From an uncultured Chloroflexota bacterium (GTDB lineage Bacteria > Chloroflexota > Anaerolineae > Anaerolineales > Anaerolineaceae), in NCBI GenBank assembly GCA_902791025.1, contig CADATZ010000014.1:1-64000 (forward strand): a stretch of DNA of 64,000 bases, given 5' to 3'. The notes under the pieces are model-generated. The model had not been told where the DNA came from, ran no database searches, and worked only from the letters and a program-made list of their open reading frames with translations. Positions within the stretch are counted from its first letter, which is position 1. Each line of letters begins with the position of its first letter. The position numbers and the translations under genes are program-made. Positions 26,184-34,648 of this stretch are shown here, one piece after another.

Positions 26184-26966
26184 ATGCGTAGAATTTGGTT
26201 TGCACTTTGTCTTATTGTTTTTACTTATATCCAAACAATTAATGTTTCGGCACAAAGCTGTTCCGATCTTCCGGTCAAAATAGAGCATCACGCGATTCCT
26301 GTCGAAGCACTTCACGGTGAATTGCTCTTTGATGTGTATGTTCCGCCATGCATGGACGAACGAATCCTTGGCGGTTATCCTGTCGTTTATTTACTCCATG
26401 GACAGGACATGGGAATCGAGGTTTGGCAGGAAATGAATATGGACAGTATTATCCATGATACGATCAACCTGTGGAATATTCCTCTTTTCCTGACCGTCGT
26501 ACCGCAGGAGGATCAATATCTGCTTAGTTTTTCTCTTTCCGGCTTTGAAGAAGCTATCCTCCACGACCTGATACCCTGGATCGATGAACATTATAACACC
26601 TGCACCGATCGCAGCTGCCGTTCGCTGGCAGGCCTTTCCCGCGGAGCACTCTGGGCAGAAAAAATTGCTTTTGAACATCCTGACACTTTCGGAGCTGTTG
26701 GATTGCTCAGTATGCCGGGAACTTTCATCGATGACCAGAGTCTTTATTACCTTGCAGACCGACACAAAGACAAACCGCTGCTCCGTGTACGAATGGATAC
26801 CGGAACTCAAGACAGTTACAGACATGAAGCAAACAAAGCTGCCGAACAGCTGACTTATATCGGTTACCCTTATGAATTCAAAATCCAACCCGGCAGACAT
26901 GACATCGACTATTGGATGTCCATGTTAGATAAATATTTCATATGGTTCAGCCAAAGCTGGTTTTAA
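26184..26966 (+). CDS. secreted esterase, alpha/beta hydrolase (esterase D/feruloyl-esterase-like)
   Basis: 260 residues with a signal peptide (about 1-23, ending VSAQ). Alpha/beta-hydrolase features: YPVVYLLHGQDMG (oxyanion region, 65-77), the nucleophile elbow GLSRGA (Ser152), an Asp in RVRMDTGTQDSY, and the likely catalytic His in QPGRHDIDYW (near 244). This is the esterase D-like family that includes feruloyl and acetylxylan esterases. The ATG has no ribosome-binding site but lies 6 bases after TAAAAT (26172-26177), suggesting a leaderless mRNA. A paralogue is encoded at 37906-38661. The substrate is unknown; plant cell-wall esters are plausible given the nearby cellobiose genes. Confidence 0.85.
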   Translation: MRRIWFALCLIVFTYIQTINVSAQSCSDLPVKIEHHAIPVEALHGELLFDVYVPPCMDERILGGYPVVYLLHGQDMGIEVWQEMNMDSIIHDTINLWNIPLFLTVVPQEDQYLLSFSLSGFEEAILHDLIPWIDEHYNTCTDRSCRSLAGLSRGALWAEKIAFEHPDTFGAVGLLSMPGTFIDDQSLYYLADRHKDKPLLRVRMDTGTQDSYRHEANKAAEQLTYIGYPYEFKIQPGRHDIDYWMSMLDKYFIWFSQSWF

Positions 26967-26979
26967 TAATCTAATCGTA

Positions 26980-27080
26980 ACTGTTCAGAACCTGCAGCGA
27001 AGCACATGGTGACAGGCACATTTGTGCGGGCTGCGCCTCACAAAATGCCAGTCCCCACGTGCTTCGTTCTGAATAGATAC
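26980..27080. repeat. palindromic repeat, copy R3
   Basis: A well-preserved copy of about 100 bases. GAAGCACATGGTGACAGGCA and the following bases pair with the right arm ending CCCCACGTGCTTC, around a GGGCTGCGCC loop. Outer ends are GTTCAGAAC and GTTCTGAATAGATAC. It fills the gap between two convergent genes and ends about 3 bases from the PP2C stop codon. Confidence 0.85.
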
Positions 27081-27082
27081 AT

Positions 27083-27793
27083 CTAATCTCCTTTAACCAT
27101 TACGCAGACAGCTGAATAATTATCAGAATTACTCTTCAGTCTGGATTGAATAATATCAATCATTGTAGACAACCATTCCTGTGGTGTTTGTGATATATTC
27201 AATGTCCGGAGAATTTCCTCATCGGTAATCAATTCCCAAAACCCGTCCGTAGCGAGCAAAAAGGCATCCCCGGATTTTAGCTCAATTTCAGGATAGAATT
27301 CCCCATAGAAATCAGTCTCATTTCCAAGAGAATGGAATAATCTATTCTGTGCCGGATGAGTGGGAATTTCTTTATAAGTAATATTTCCGGTCAAATAGGC
27401 GACAAATGCGATACTGTGGTCATTTGTATGATACAGCATCTTTTGATCCCGCATAAAGAAAAAGCGTGAGTCCCCATTGTTTCCATACCAGAGTCTTTTT
27501 CCATCAGAAAAAGCGCAAACTGCAGTTGTCAGCGGACCGCCTAAAGAAAGAATCGAATCATTCAATTTATGAAATGCCTCTTCCATAAAGGATCGATCCA
27601 TCTCATTGCACTCGTTTATTACAATTTCCATGGTTTTTACTGCTTCCGCTGAAGCGACTTCTCCACTGGAATGACCACCAAGCCCATCTGCAGCGATCCA
27701 CGCTGAAAACGCTCCCGCGGTAAAGGAACCTACTGAGTCTTCATTAGGGGAACGGCCACCCGGATCTGTAAACTGACAAGTCAAAAAACGCAT
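27083..27793 (-). CDS. PP2C-type protein phosphatase
   Basis: Metal-dependent Ser/Thr phosphatase, 236 residues, cytoplasmic. All PPM motifs are present: GGRSPNEDSVG (the first metal-binding region), AADGLGGHSSGE, NGDSRFFFM, LLATDGFWELI and SDNYSAVCV. The length is that of the compact stand-alone bacterial type. No partner Ser/Thr kinase is in the window. It is the last gene of a minus-strand run that begins with the cell-shape genes and includes two DUF4230 proteins, so the target could be an envelope protein. AGGA is seen 9 bases before the ATG. Confidence 0.92.
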   Translation of the reverse strand: MRFLTCQFTDPGGRSPNEDSVGSFTAGAFSAWIAADGLGGHSSGEVASAEAVKTMEIVINECNEMDRSFMEEAFHKLNDSILSLGGPLTTAVCAFSDGKRLWYGNNGDSRFFFMRDQKMLYHTNDHSIAFVAYLTGNITYKEIPTHPAQNRLFHSLGNETDFYGEFYPEIELKSGDAFLLATDGFWELITDEEILRTLNISQTPQEWLSTMIDIIQSRLKSNSDNYSAVCVMVKGD

Positions 27794-27868
27794 ATCACAA
27801 TCCTGCTTTTATTTATCATAAAATAAGAATACAAAACAACTATCTCTAATTATACACAACAATTATGA

Positions 27869-28633
27869 TCAGAAAAATTCAATTTCAACCTTTAGCTCAG
27901 GAATTTCACTATTAATTGATCTGATTAGGTTTTCCAGAAGTGACCTTGCAGATTTTTCAGCAAATTCATAGTATTGCAGGTTGGTACTGATGTCTTCCTG
28001 TATTTTTGTTCGTGCCTCATTCAGCTGTTTCCCTGCCAATTGTTCACCGTCACGAACAGAACTCAGCCAGGCATTCGAAGAAAACCGGAGAACCTGTACA
28101 TTGGCATGATCAATACTAATGTTTTCCGGCAAAAGTTCAGGTTTCGGAACACGGACAAAAACCATCATCCTTTCATCATCAACCAAAAATTCCCCGGCTG
28201 CCAGGTTCACCGTATAAACTCCTGTACCGGGAACCTCGATCCAGGATTGGATGTTTTTATTTTCATTTTCCGGATTTTCGATCATAAATGTGACATCACT
28301 TACGCTCAGAACTTCCAGGTTTGCCGTTTCCCGTATATTACCAAGTGAAATAACAGCACGATTTTTCACGTGATACTCTTTTTCTCCGGCGGCAAAACCC
28401 TGTTCATAAAAACTGTGATACACTGACGCCTCGGCTTTCTCTTTTTCCCGGTCAAAAGCTTGCTTAACGGCTTGTGCTCCCCTTGCAAATCCGGAAAAAC
28501 CAAACCAGGCAGCTGCTATTACAGCGATAACCGCGGCTGCTAAAAATAGAACTCTCCACCTTTCTTTCCGCACAGCTTTTTTAATCATAGAATCACGCCG
28601 CTTATCTGATTGTAAGCTTCCTTCGTTTTTCAT
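27869..28633 (-). CDS. DUF4230 membrane-anchored protein (downstream paralogue)
   Basis: 254 residues from the ATG at 28633. A 23-codon extension from an ATG at 28702 is also open, but it lies inside a 69-base tandem duplication, and only the inner start has a good ribosome-binding site (GAGGAC). A single membrane helix near the N-terminus (VLFLAAAVIAVIAAAWFGF) is followed by a short helical region and a DUF4230-like extracytoplasmic domain (NLEVLSVSDVTFMIE, IEVPGTGVYTVNL, FVRVPKPELLP). The function of DUF4230 is unknown. The adjacent upstream gene encodes a second DUF4230 protein, so this pair arose by duplication or early pairing. Confidence 0.75.
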   Translation of the reverse strand: MKNEGSLQSDKRRDSMIKKAVRKERWRVLFLAAAVIAVIAAAWFGFSGFARGAQAVKQAFDREKEKAEASVYHSFYEQGFAAGEKEYHVKNRAVISLGNIRETANLEVLSVSDVTFMIENPENENKNIQSWIEVPGTGVYTVNLAAGEFLVDDERMMVFVRVPKPELLPENISIDHANVQVLRFSSNAWLSSVRDGEQLAGKQLNEARTKIQEDISTNLQYYEFAEKSARSLLENLIRSINSEIPELKVEIEFF

Positions 28634-28730
28634 AATGATGTCCTCATGATTGTGTTCTGAAACATGAGGCTGATCTAATTGTAAGTTTTCTTTGTTTTCC
28701 ATAATGATACACTCATGATTCTGTTCTGAA
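28604..28730. repeat. 69-base tandem duplication across a gene start
   Basis: Two copies of about 58 matching bases (28604-28661 and 28673-28730) have a 69-base period. Each contains the ATG, its upstream region and codons for an M-x-N-x-x-x-LQ-x-D start. The period is 23 codons, so reading from the outer ATG stays in frame. The outer copy includes the last codons of the preceding gene, so the duplicated segment copied a gene junction. Confidence 0.85.
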
Positions 28731-29414
28731 TAACACAGTAATGCGGCTGCAATTTACACATACATTTTTGGAAAGCATCTCCACCTGTTTTCGCGCAGAT
28801 GCTTTTGCCATATCCATCAGCATCTGATAATTCGATACCTTTTCCAGTGCAATTTGATCGATCAGCCGCAGCGAATTCAAATAGGCCTGAAAACCATCAT
28901 CCGCACTGCCATTGAAAAATTTACGCTGGTATTCCGCGAGCAGTTCTGTCTCAGAATCATTGATATTTACCACTGCTGTGGGTTCCGGTAAAACGATAAT
29001 CACCTCTCCGTCAGAGGTTTTGCTGATGGATGCCTTCATCAAGTCAACAGAAAAAACAGCACTTCCGCGGAAGAGATAAAGAGCTGCGTATTTTTTCCCG
29101 ACCTCATGATAATCAGGGATCTCAACATTTGCCACCAGTACTTCGAGATTTCCTACTTCTTTTACAGCCCGGCCAATTTCCATTGTCATATCTTCAGAAT
29201 TCAGTCCGGCTTCTTTCCCGGCAAGGGCACCTTCTTCCAGACCTTCCGTTACACCTTTAAAGGATCCCACCGCAAGACCGGTCATGGTACCGGCTCCGGA
29301 ACCAATTCCATTCCCAATTTGGTCTGCATGAAGCCAGAAGAAAAACGCTCCGACAGCAAGTATAAATGCGATGAGCAGCAAAACCGGAGGTTTAGTAAGT
29401 ATCCGCAAAATCAT
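28713..29414 (-). CDS. DUF4230 membrane-anchored protein (upstream paralogue)
   Basis: 233 residues. A membrane helix at about 12-29 (LLLIAFILAVGAFFFWLHA) is followed by a Gly-rich stretch (IGNGIGSGAGTMTGLAVG) and a DUF4230-like domain (GNLEVLVANVEI, YLFRGSAVFSVDLMKA, EVIIVLPEPTAV). AGGAG precedes the ATG by 8 bases. The start overlaps the end of the lipoprotein gene by 23 bases, indicating tight coupling. It ends 10 bases before the outer start of the second DUF4230 gene. Function unknown. Confidence 0.75.
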   Translation of the reverse strand: MILRILTKPPVLLLIAFILAVGAFFFWLHADQIGNGIGSGAGTMTGLAVGSFKGVTEGLEEGALAGKEAGLNSEDMTMEIGRAVKEVGNLEVLVANVEIPDYHEVGKKYAALYLFRGSAVFSVDLMKASISKTSDGEVIIVLPEPTAVVNINDSETELLAEYQRKFFNGSADDGFQAYLNSLRLIDQIALEKVSNYQMLMDMAKASARKQVEMLSKNVCVNCSRITVLFRTES

Positions 29415-31170
29415 CTGCTTTACTCCTTTCTCTCAACGTGATATAGTCCCTGCAGCGCAGAGTTTTTCCCTGGAGGGATTCATCAACCTCAATAAATCTT
29501 GACACATTATACGGACTCCAGACATCAGCAGTCAGAGCCTTTTCTTCAGTTGTGAGGTATATTTCATATTTTTCATAATCATTCAGCAGGTAATCAAATT
29601 GCAAGTCCTGACCTTCCCGTAATAGGACTGTACCGCTGACCATTTCCTGCCCTGACCAGAAAACACAACTACCGAGATCATCCTCTGTATCCAATGTGAC
29701 AAATATCCCGGGTTTTATCGGATGATCAGCTATTTTTGAAGATAGAGAAGACAGGTAATCCGAATACTTCATTTCTTCCCGGTACACATTGTTTTTTACA
29801 TTTCTGCCATATATACAATAATCAGGATCCGGCGTTATCACTACTGTGATCCGCTCATTATCTGCCGGAAGTTCGCTGCCTTCGCGATAGCGTATTCCGG
29901 AGCTGCTGAAAACCTCCAAGACGCCGTGTTCCACGTTGGTTTCATGAAATATCCCGTCAGGATCACTGTTCCGATTGCTGACAGTCAGATTGAAATTCAT
30001 ATTTTCAGTGTCTGGAATAGAAATATGATATTCACGGCTTTCGTCTTTCATAATTGATGCTGGCATATCCAAACCTTCAGAAATCACTTTCAGGTTTCCG
30101 GGTACTCTCAGCAAAATTTTATCTCCTGCCCTGATTTTGTCAATTTTGACCTCAGTATCACTGAAATTATTGATCTGTGTGATTCCATTTACCTGCAGCA
30201 AATCGATAATATTTTGTGTTTCAATTATACTCTTATTACCAAATATATTCGCCGCGCCATCCAATAAGGAATCTACAACATTTTGATATCCGACGCCATT
30301 GCTGATGGTCATTTTTCCATATGGATGCAGCTGAACAACAAAGTCAGTTGTTTTGATATTGGAAGGATCTGCCAGAAAAGTTATTGTAGCATCACTGCTC
30401 TTATCCCAATATGAATCCGGTGAGGAACTGTCAAGATACCAATTATCCTTATAGGCACTGTAATCATAAACAATACGATAAGAGTTCAATGGATTTAATT
30501 CCAGCTCTCCGTTACCATGAGCCTTACCATTAACATACCAGACGCCATTTTCAAGAACTAATTCTGTACCGTCAGGATGAACCTGAATTGCGTTCAGATT
30601 TACATGTCTGTTACTGTATTCGCCTAAAGGAACGATACTGATTTCAGTTCCGGTAAAATCATCCGGTATCTGGTAAACCATCCCGGGAAGATCGTGAACT
30701 GAGTTCAATATCTTCAGAATATTGCCGTTTGAGTCAATTTCATAAAGACGGATTTCAGAAAAATGATACAGCTCATTGACGGTATCTTTCAATACGGGTG
30801 ATGAAGCATAAATGGTATCTCCCGGATTTAACCGGCTGTTGTAAGGTTCCAAAACTTCTGTCAAAGCTTCATCACGATAATACGTAATCTGCATGAATTC
30901 GTTGCGTGCAAAACTCACATGGATCGGGCCATCAGGCTGCGCGGATTCCGCTGCCTGAATTTCTTCCAGTTGTTTCGAATGATACAATCCATCTTTATCC
31001 AAAGCACCCGCAGATTTCATTTGTTCATATTGGATATATTGCAGTTCATCAGTCACACCGGATTTTTCCCACATGACTTGCGAGATTTTTTCTTCAATAA
31101 CAGAACAGGCGCTCATCAATAAGATAAACGGAAGAATTAGAATAACCTTTGAGATTCGATTTTGTTTCAT
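29392..31170 (-). CDS. large lipoprotein of unknown function
   Basis: 592 residues. The N-terminus has a lipoprotein signal peptide with a clear lipobox (LMSAC, Cys22), so the protein is anchored outside the cytoplasmic membrane. The mature part looks like a string of beta-rich segments with many Asp and Asn (SFARNEFMQITYYRDEALTE, ENGVWYVNGKAHGNGELEL). I recognise no catalytic motif. It lies 32 bases downstream of mrdA and overlaps the first DUF4230 gene. A TATAAT on the minus strand (31190-31195) could give it its own promoter. The gene order suggests a role in the cell envelope. Confidence 0.75.
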   Translation of the reverse strand: MKQNRISKVILILPFILLMSACSVIEEKISQVMWEKSGVTDELQYIQYEQMKSAGALDKDGLYHSKQLEEIQAAESAQPDGPIHVSFARNEFMQITYYRDEALTEVLEPYNSRLNPGDTIYASSPVLKDTVNELYHFSEIRLYEIDSNGNILKILNSVHDLPGMVYQIPDDFTGTEISIVPLGEYSNRHVNLNAIQVHPDGTELVLENGVWYVNGKAHGNGELELNPLNSYRIVYDYSAYKDNWYLDSSSPDSYWDKSSDATITFLADPSNIKTTDFVVQLHPYGKMTISNGVGYQNVVDSLLDGAANIFGNKSIIETQNIIDLLQVNGITQINNFSDTEVKIDKIRAGDKILLRVPGNLKVISEGLDMPASIMKDESREYHISIPDTENMNFNLTVSNRNSDPDGIFHETNVEHGVLEVFSSSGIRYREGSELPADNERITVVITPDPDYCIYGRNVKNNVYREEMKYSDYLSSLSSKIADHPIKPGIFVTLDTEDDLGSCVFWSGQEMVSGTVLLREGQDLQFDYLLNDYEKYEIYLTTEEKALTADVWSPYNVSRFIEVDESLQGKTLRCRDYITLRERSKADDFADTY

Positions 31171-31202
31171 TTTTATTCAGAATTTCCCAATTATATTTCG
31201 AA

Positions 31203-33284
31203 TCAAAGATTCGTTCCCGCGACTTCCGCGTCATATTCTTTTAGCAGAAAATAATTGTCGATGACACGTCTCACCGGATACGCTGCCAAATACGCACCTT
31301 CACGTCCATTATAAACGAAAACGACAACAGCAATTTCAGGATCACTGAATGGAGCATATCCGGCTGTCCAGGCATGGGCCGGCCAGGAACCGAATTGACA
31401 TAATCCTTTCGCGTTTGCGATATCGTCACAATATTCCGCCGTACCTGTTTTAGCAGATGACTCATGAGTCTCATTGGCAAAGGCCTCCTCTGCCGTACCG
31501 CCGGGCTGTGGGACAAGGCGTAAGCCGCGGCGGGTTTGATCAATAACCCAGGGCTCAACCGTTTTATATTCACCCGTTTCCAACCCGTTTTCATCATAGA
31601 TCATAATTCTCGGATCTTTTGTAATGTCCCAATGCATCTGCGGTGTAAAGGGAAGGACTGTATTACCGCGCTCGTCAAGAATTTCGCGGATAATTGTTGG
31701 CTTCACATGGATTCCGCCGTTCGCTACGGTCACAAAAGAACCGAGCACCTGAATTGGCGTCGCGGTAACATACCCCTGTCCCATGGAAGCCAGATAGGTA
31801 TCACCCGTCGCCCAGGATTCCCCCTGATTCACGCGTTTCCATGTCGTTGTCGGTATCAGCCCGTCTTCTTCACCATCCAGTTCAATACCGGAATATTGGT
31901 CATATCCAAGCGCCCTGGCATATTGACCGAGACGCTCAATGCCCAAACCGACCGGCACTTCTGTCCCATAGCCGCCGCCGACTTTGTTGAAATAAATATT
32001 ACAGGACCAGGCTAAGGCGTGTTGGTAATCCACATTGCCATGTCCGGTACGCAAGTGACAGACATATTCCTGCGTAGACCCCGGATCATTTTCTGAATAT
32101 CGCTGTTCCATAAAAATGCTGCCCGGGTCAAACACATACTGATCCGGAGCGACAACTCTTTCATTGATCGCGCCAATTCCGGTAACGATTTTAAATACAG
32201 ATCCCGGCGGCTGCGCGACCTGTGTCGCGTGATTCATCAAAGGTCTGGATTGATCCACTGAAAGCTGCTGATAATAATAAGCCGGAATATACCGCGTCAT
32301 GCGGTTATTTTCGTAGGAAGGCTCACTGACCATCGCCAGAACTTCCCCTGTTTTCGGGTTCATGGCAATGCCGGCTGCATCTTCCGTAATAATACCGGTC
32401 AGGGAAACACGGTTATAAAAATTCATCGTATCAATCATTGCCGCACGCATGACATTCTGCAGCCTGATATCGATTGTCAGCATAATGTTATATCCCGGTA
32501 CCGGGTCACGGGGTGTTTCCAGGTCACGGGTCTGCAAACCACCGACGTCAATCTCAACGACACGGCGTCCGTTTTTCCCGGAAAGAATATCCTGAAGAGA
32601 AGATTCTACACCGGCATATCCGTATTGGTCGGATTCAACCAAAAAGCCCTTTTCCCGCATTTCATCCTGCATCATCTCCGGGATCGGTCCGAGAAATCCC
32701 ACGATTTCAGCGGTTGAATACCCCGTCGGATATTCACGAATCGAATTCACACGGACCCCCACACCAGGCATTTCCGCGGCACGCTCCTGTACCACCATGG
32801 CAAGCTCCTTGCTGACATCACAAACAATTCCGGTAGCGTCATAAGGCGAAAGAGAGCTGGCAATATAAACGACCTGGGAAATTCCGAAATCTGTCCCGCA
32901 TTCACTGTACATACGGACCGTTTCATCATTGATTTCCCCATTATTGACCGGAACATCGATCAATTGAGAAAGCTTTCGATAGACTTCCTGTGTATCCCCG
33001 TCATCATCAGGCAGATCAGCGGGTGTGATGGTAATATCATAGGTTGCCGTATTTCTGGCGAGAACAACACCGTTCCTGTCAAAGATGATTCCCCGCTTGG
33101 TTTGTTCCCTTACGATCGTAATCCGGTTTTCATCTGCAAGCTCAAGGTAATAATCCCCGTCAATTATTTGAATCGTGAACAGGCGGTACACATAGAACAG
33201 CATAACACCGAAAAAAACGATCAGGAATCCAATCAGGCGCGGACTGCGTCCGGCCAGCTTATTTTCAGTTTGTCCAGTGTTCAT
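31203..33284 (-). CDS. mrdA: penicillin-binding protein 2 (peptidoglycan transpeptidase)
   Basis: Cross-links peptidoglycan during rod-shaped growth, with RodA and the MreBCD complex. 693 residues. A single membrane helix at about 17-35 anchors it. The PBP dimerisation domain starts at RGIIFDRNGVVLARN (64-78). The transpeptidase motifs are SVFK (Ser362), SCN (427-429) and KTG (612-614). The start overlaps mreD by 4 bases (ATGA). It is the fourth gene of mreB-mreC-mreD-mrdA, a classical order. No rodA follows. Confidence 0.95.
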   Translation of the reverse strand: MNTGQTENKLAGRSPRLIGFLIVFFGVMLFYVYRLFTIQIIDGDYYLELADENRITIVREQTKRGIIFDRNGVVLARNTATYDITITPADLPDDDGDTQEVYRKLSQLIDVPVNNGEINDETVRMYSECGTDFGISQVVYIASSLSPYDATGIVCDVSKELAMVVQERAAEMPGVGVRVNSIREYPTGYSTAEIVGFLGPIPEMMQDEMREKGFLVESDQYGYAGVESSLQDILSGKNGRRVVEIDVGGLQTRDLETPRDPVPGYNIMLTIDIRLQNVMRAAMIDTMNFYNRVSLTGIITEDAAGIAMNPKTGEVLAMVSEPSYENNRMTRYIPAYYYQQLSVDQSRPLMNHATQVAQPPGSVFKIVTGIGAINERVVAPDQYVFDPGSIFMEQRYSENDPGSTQEYVCHLRTGHGNVDYQHALAWSCNIYFNKVGGGYGTEVPVGLGIERLGQYARALGYDQYSGIELDGEEDGLIPTTTWKRVNQGESWATGDTYLASMGQGYVTATPIQVLGSFVTVANGGIHVKPTIIREILDERGNTVLPFTPQMHWDITKDPRIMIYDENGLETGEYKTVEPWVIDQTRRGLRLVPQPGGTAEEAFANETHESSAKTGTAEYCDDIANAKGLCQFGSWPAHAWTAGYAPFSDPEIAVVVFVYNGREGAYLAAYPVRRVIDNYFLLKEYDAEVAGTNL

Positions 33285-33784
33285 TCAGTTTCCTCATTGA
33301 CATAAATTGTATTGATCACATCGTTCAAAAACGCGTAAACCGGTATTGCCAAAAGCAAATTCATTACCAAAGAGGGGATGATGATCATCCGCAAAGCATC
33401 CATATAATTCACAGAAGCATTCTGCAAAAAAAGCAAACCCAGTGTCCCGACAGAAATCAATAATGTTCCCAGAATGGTTACGAATAACATTAATATCAGC
33501 GGCATCTGCCATACTCGCATTTTGATAAATCGAATTATCAGCCATATCACGAGGTACATCCAAATATATCCGTTCATGGGCATCGCGCTGATATAGGACA
33601 TGATCAAACCGCCGGCAATCACCAATATCCAGGAATTCTTCGATTTCTCATTGATCGTCCATGCGATCAGGCATAACAGAATCAGGTCAGTAGTCCCATT
33701 CATTAATCGGATTTGACCGAAAAATCCGACCTGAATAAAAGCTGCAGCTGCAAGAATCGGTAAGCCAATAAAAATTTCCCACAT
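33281..33784 (-). CDS. mreD: rod shape-determining protein MreD
   Basis: Small membrane protein of the elongasome, 167 residues with five or six hydrophobic segments. It has the family's low sequence conservation; the assignment rests on size, topology, the C-terminal YAFLNDVINT segment and its place between mreC and mrdA. It starts 5 bases after mreC and overlaps mrdA by 4 bases. Confidence 0.88.
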   Translation of the reverse strand: MWEIFIGLPILAAAAFIQVGFFGQIRLMNGTTDLILLCLIAWTINEKSKNSWILVIAGGLIMSYISAMPMNGYIWMYLVIWLIIRFIKMRVWQMPLILMLFVTILGTLLISVGTLGLLFLQNASVNYMDALRMIIIPSLVMNLLLAIPVYAFLNDVINTIYVNEETE

Positions 33785-33789
33785 ATTCT

Positions 33790-34623
33790 TTATTCCAGCG
33801 GTGCTGTATTGGCAGGCGAGAAGTTGGAAACCACCAAAACCGCCTGCAAGGAGTTGAAGTCTTCCGCGGGGAGAATTGAGGCAGATTGGAAAATTTCATT
33901 ATTGATCTGGTTAACGTTCAAAACCTGTCCGACAATAAAGTCCGCCGGAAATTCGCCGCCAAGGCCTGACGTCTGCACGATTTGCCCCGGTTCCAGGTTC
34001 ACATCCTGTGAAACCATCTCAATCGTTATATCGCCCGTAATGGATCCCTGAACAACGCATTCCGCATCCACGTCAACCACAACCGCATTGATCATAGATG
34101 TGGAATCAGTAATCAGTTTTACTCGTGCCGCCGAAGCGGTAACCGCATCGATCCTGCCGACAAGTCCCTTATTCGTCACGACCGGCATTCCAGAACGTAC
34201 GCCGGCGTCAGACCCCTGATCGATCAGGATATATTTTAGAAAAGGGCTCGGATCTTTCCCGATCACCTTCGCGGGAACATACTGTTCATCCGGACTGGAC
34301 CGTGCAAACCCCAGAAGCGCGTATAGAATATCCGCTTCATTCAGGTTCTGCTGCAGCTGAATGATACGGTTCTGAAGCTCCGCTACCTGATTTCGCAGCT
34401 CTTCATTTTCCGCAACCAAAGCAACCTGATCCTGAGAGATAGAAAACAGATTGATAATAAAATTCAACCGTTCCATCAACGTTGACTGTGCCTGCACGAC
34501 CGGGGTCATAATCCGGTCGATGACCTTCGCCATATATCCGCTCAGGGCAAAGAAAGCAATTCCCAGAACAAACAGGACTAATACGATTTTTTTCCAGTTT
34601 TTGAAATTAATTCGTTTCCGCAT
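33790..34623 (-). CDS. mreC: rod shape-determining protein MreC
   Basis: Scaffold of the elongasome outside the membrane, 277 residues. An N-terminal membrane helix (about 12-28) is followed by a coiled coil (NEELRNQVAELQNRIIQLQQ, about 72-95). The beta-rich MreC core follows, with AKVIGKDPSPFLKYILIDQG, GMPVVTNKGLVGRIDAV and QTSGLGGEFPADFIVGQV. Length and domain order are normal. It lies 25 bases after mreB. Confidence 0.94.
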   Translation of the reverse strand: MRKRINFKNWKKIVLVLFVLGIAFFALSGYMAKVIDRIMTPVVQAQSTLMERLNFIINLFSISQDQVALVAENEELRNQVAELQNRIIQLQQNLNEADILYALLGFARSSPDEQYVPAKVIGKDPSPFLKYILIDQGSDAGVRSGMPVVTNKGLVGRIDAVTASAARVKLITDSTSMINAVVVDVDAECVVQGSITGDITIEMVSQDVNLEPGQIVQTSGLGGEFPADFIVGQVLNVNQINNEIFQSASILPAEDFNSLQAVLVVSNFSPANTAPLE

Positions 34624-34648
34624 ATTTTCGCGTGATCAGCGCACCAAA

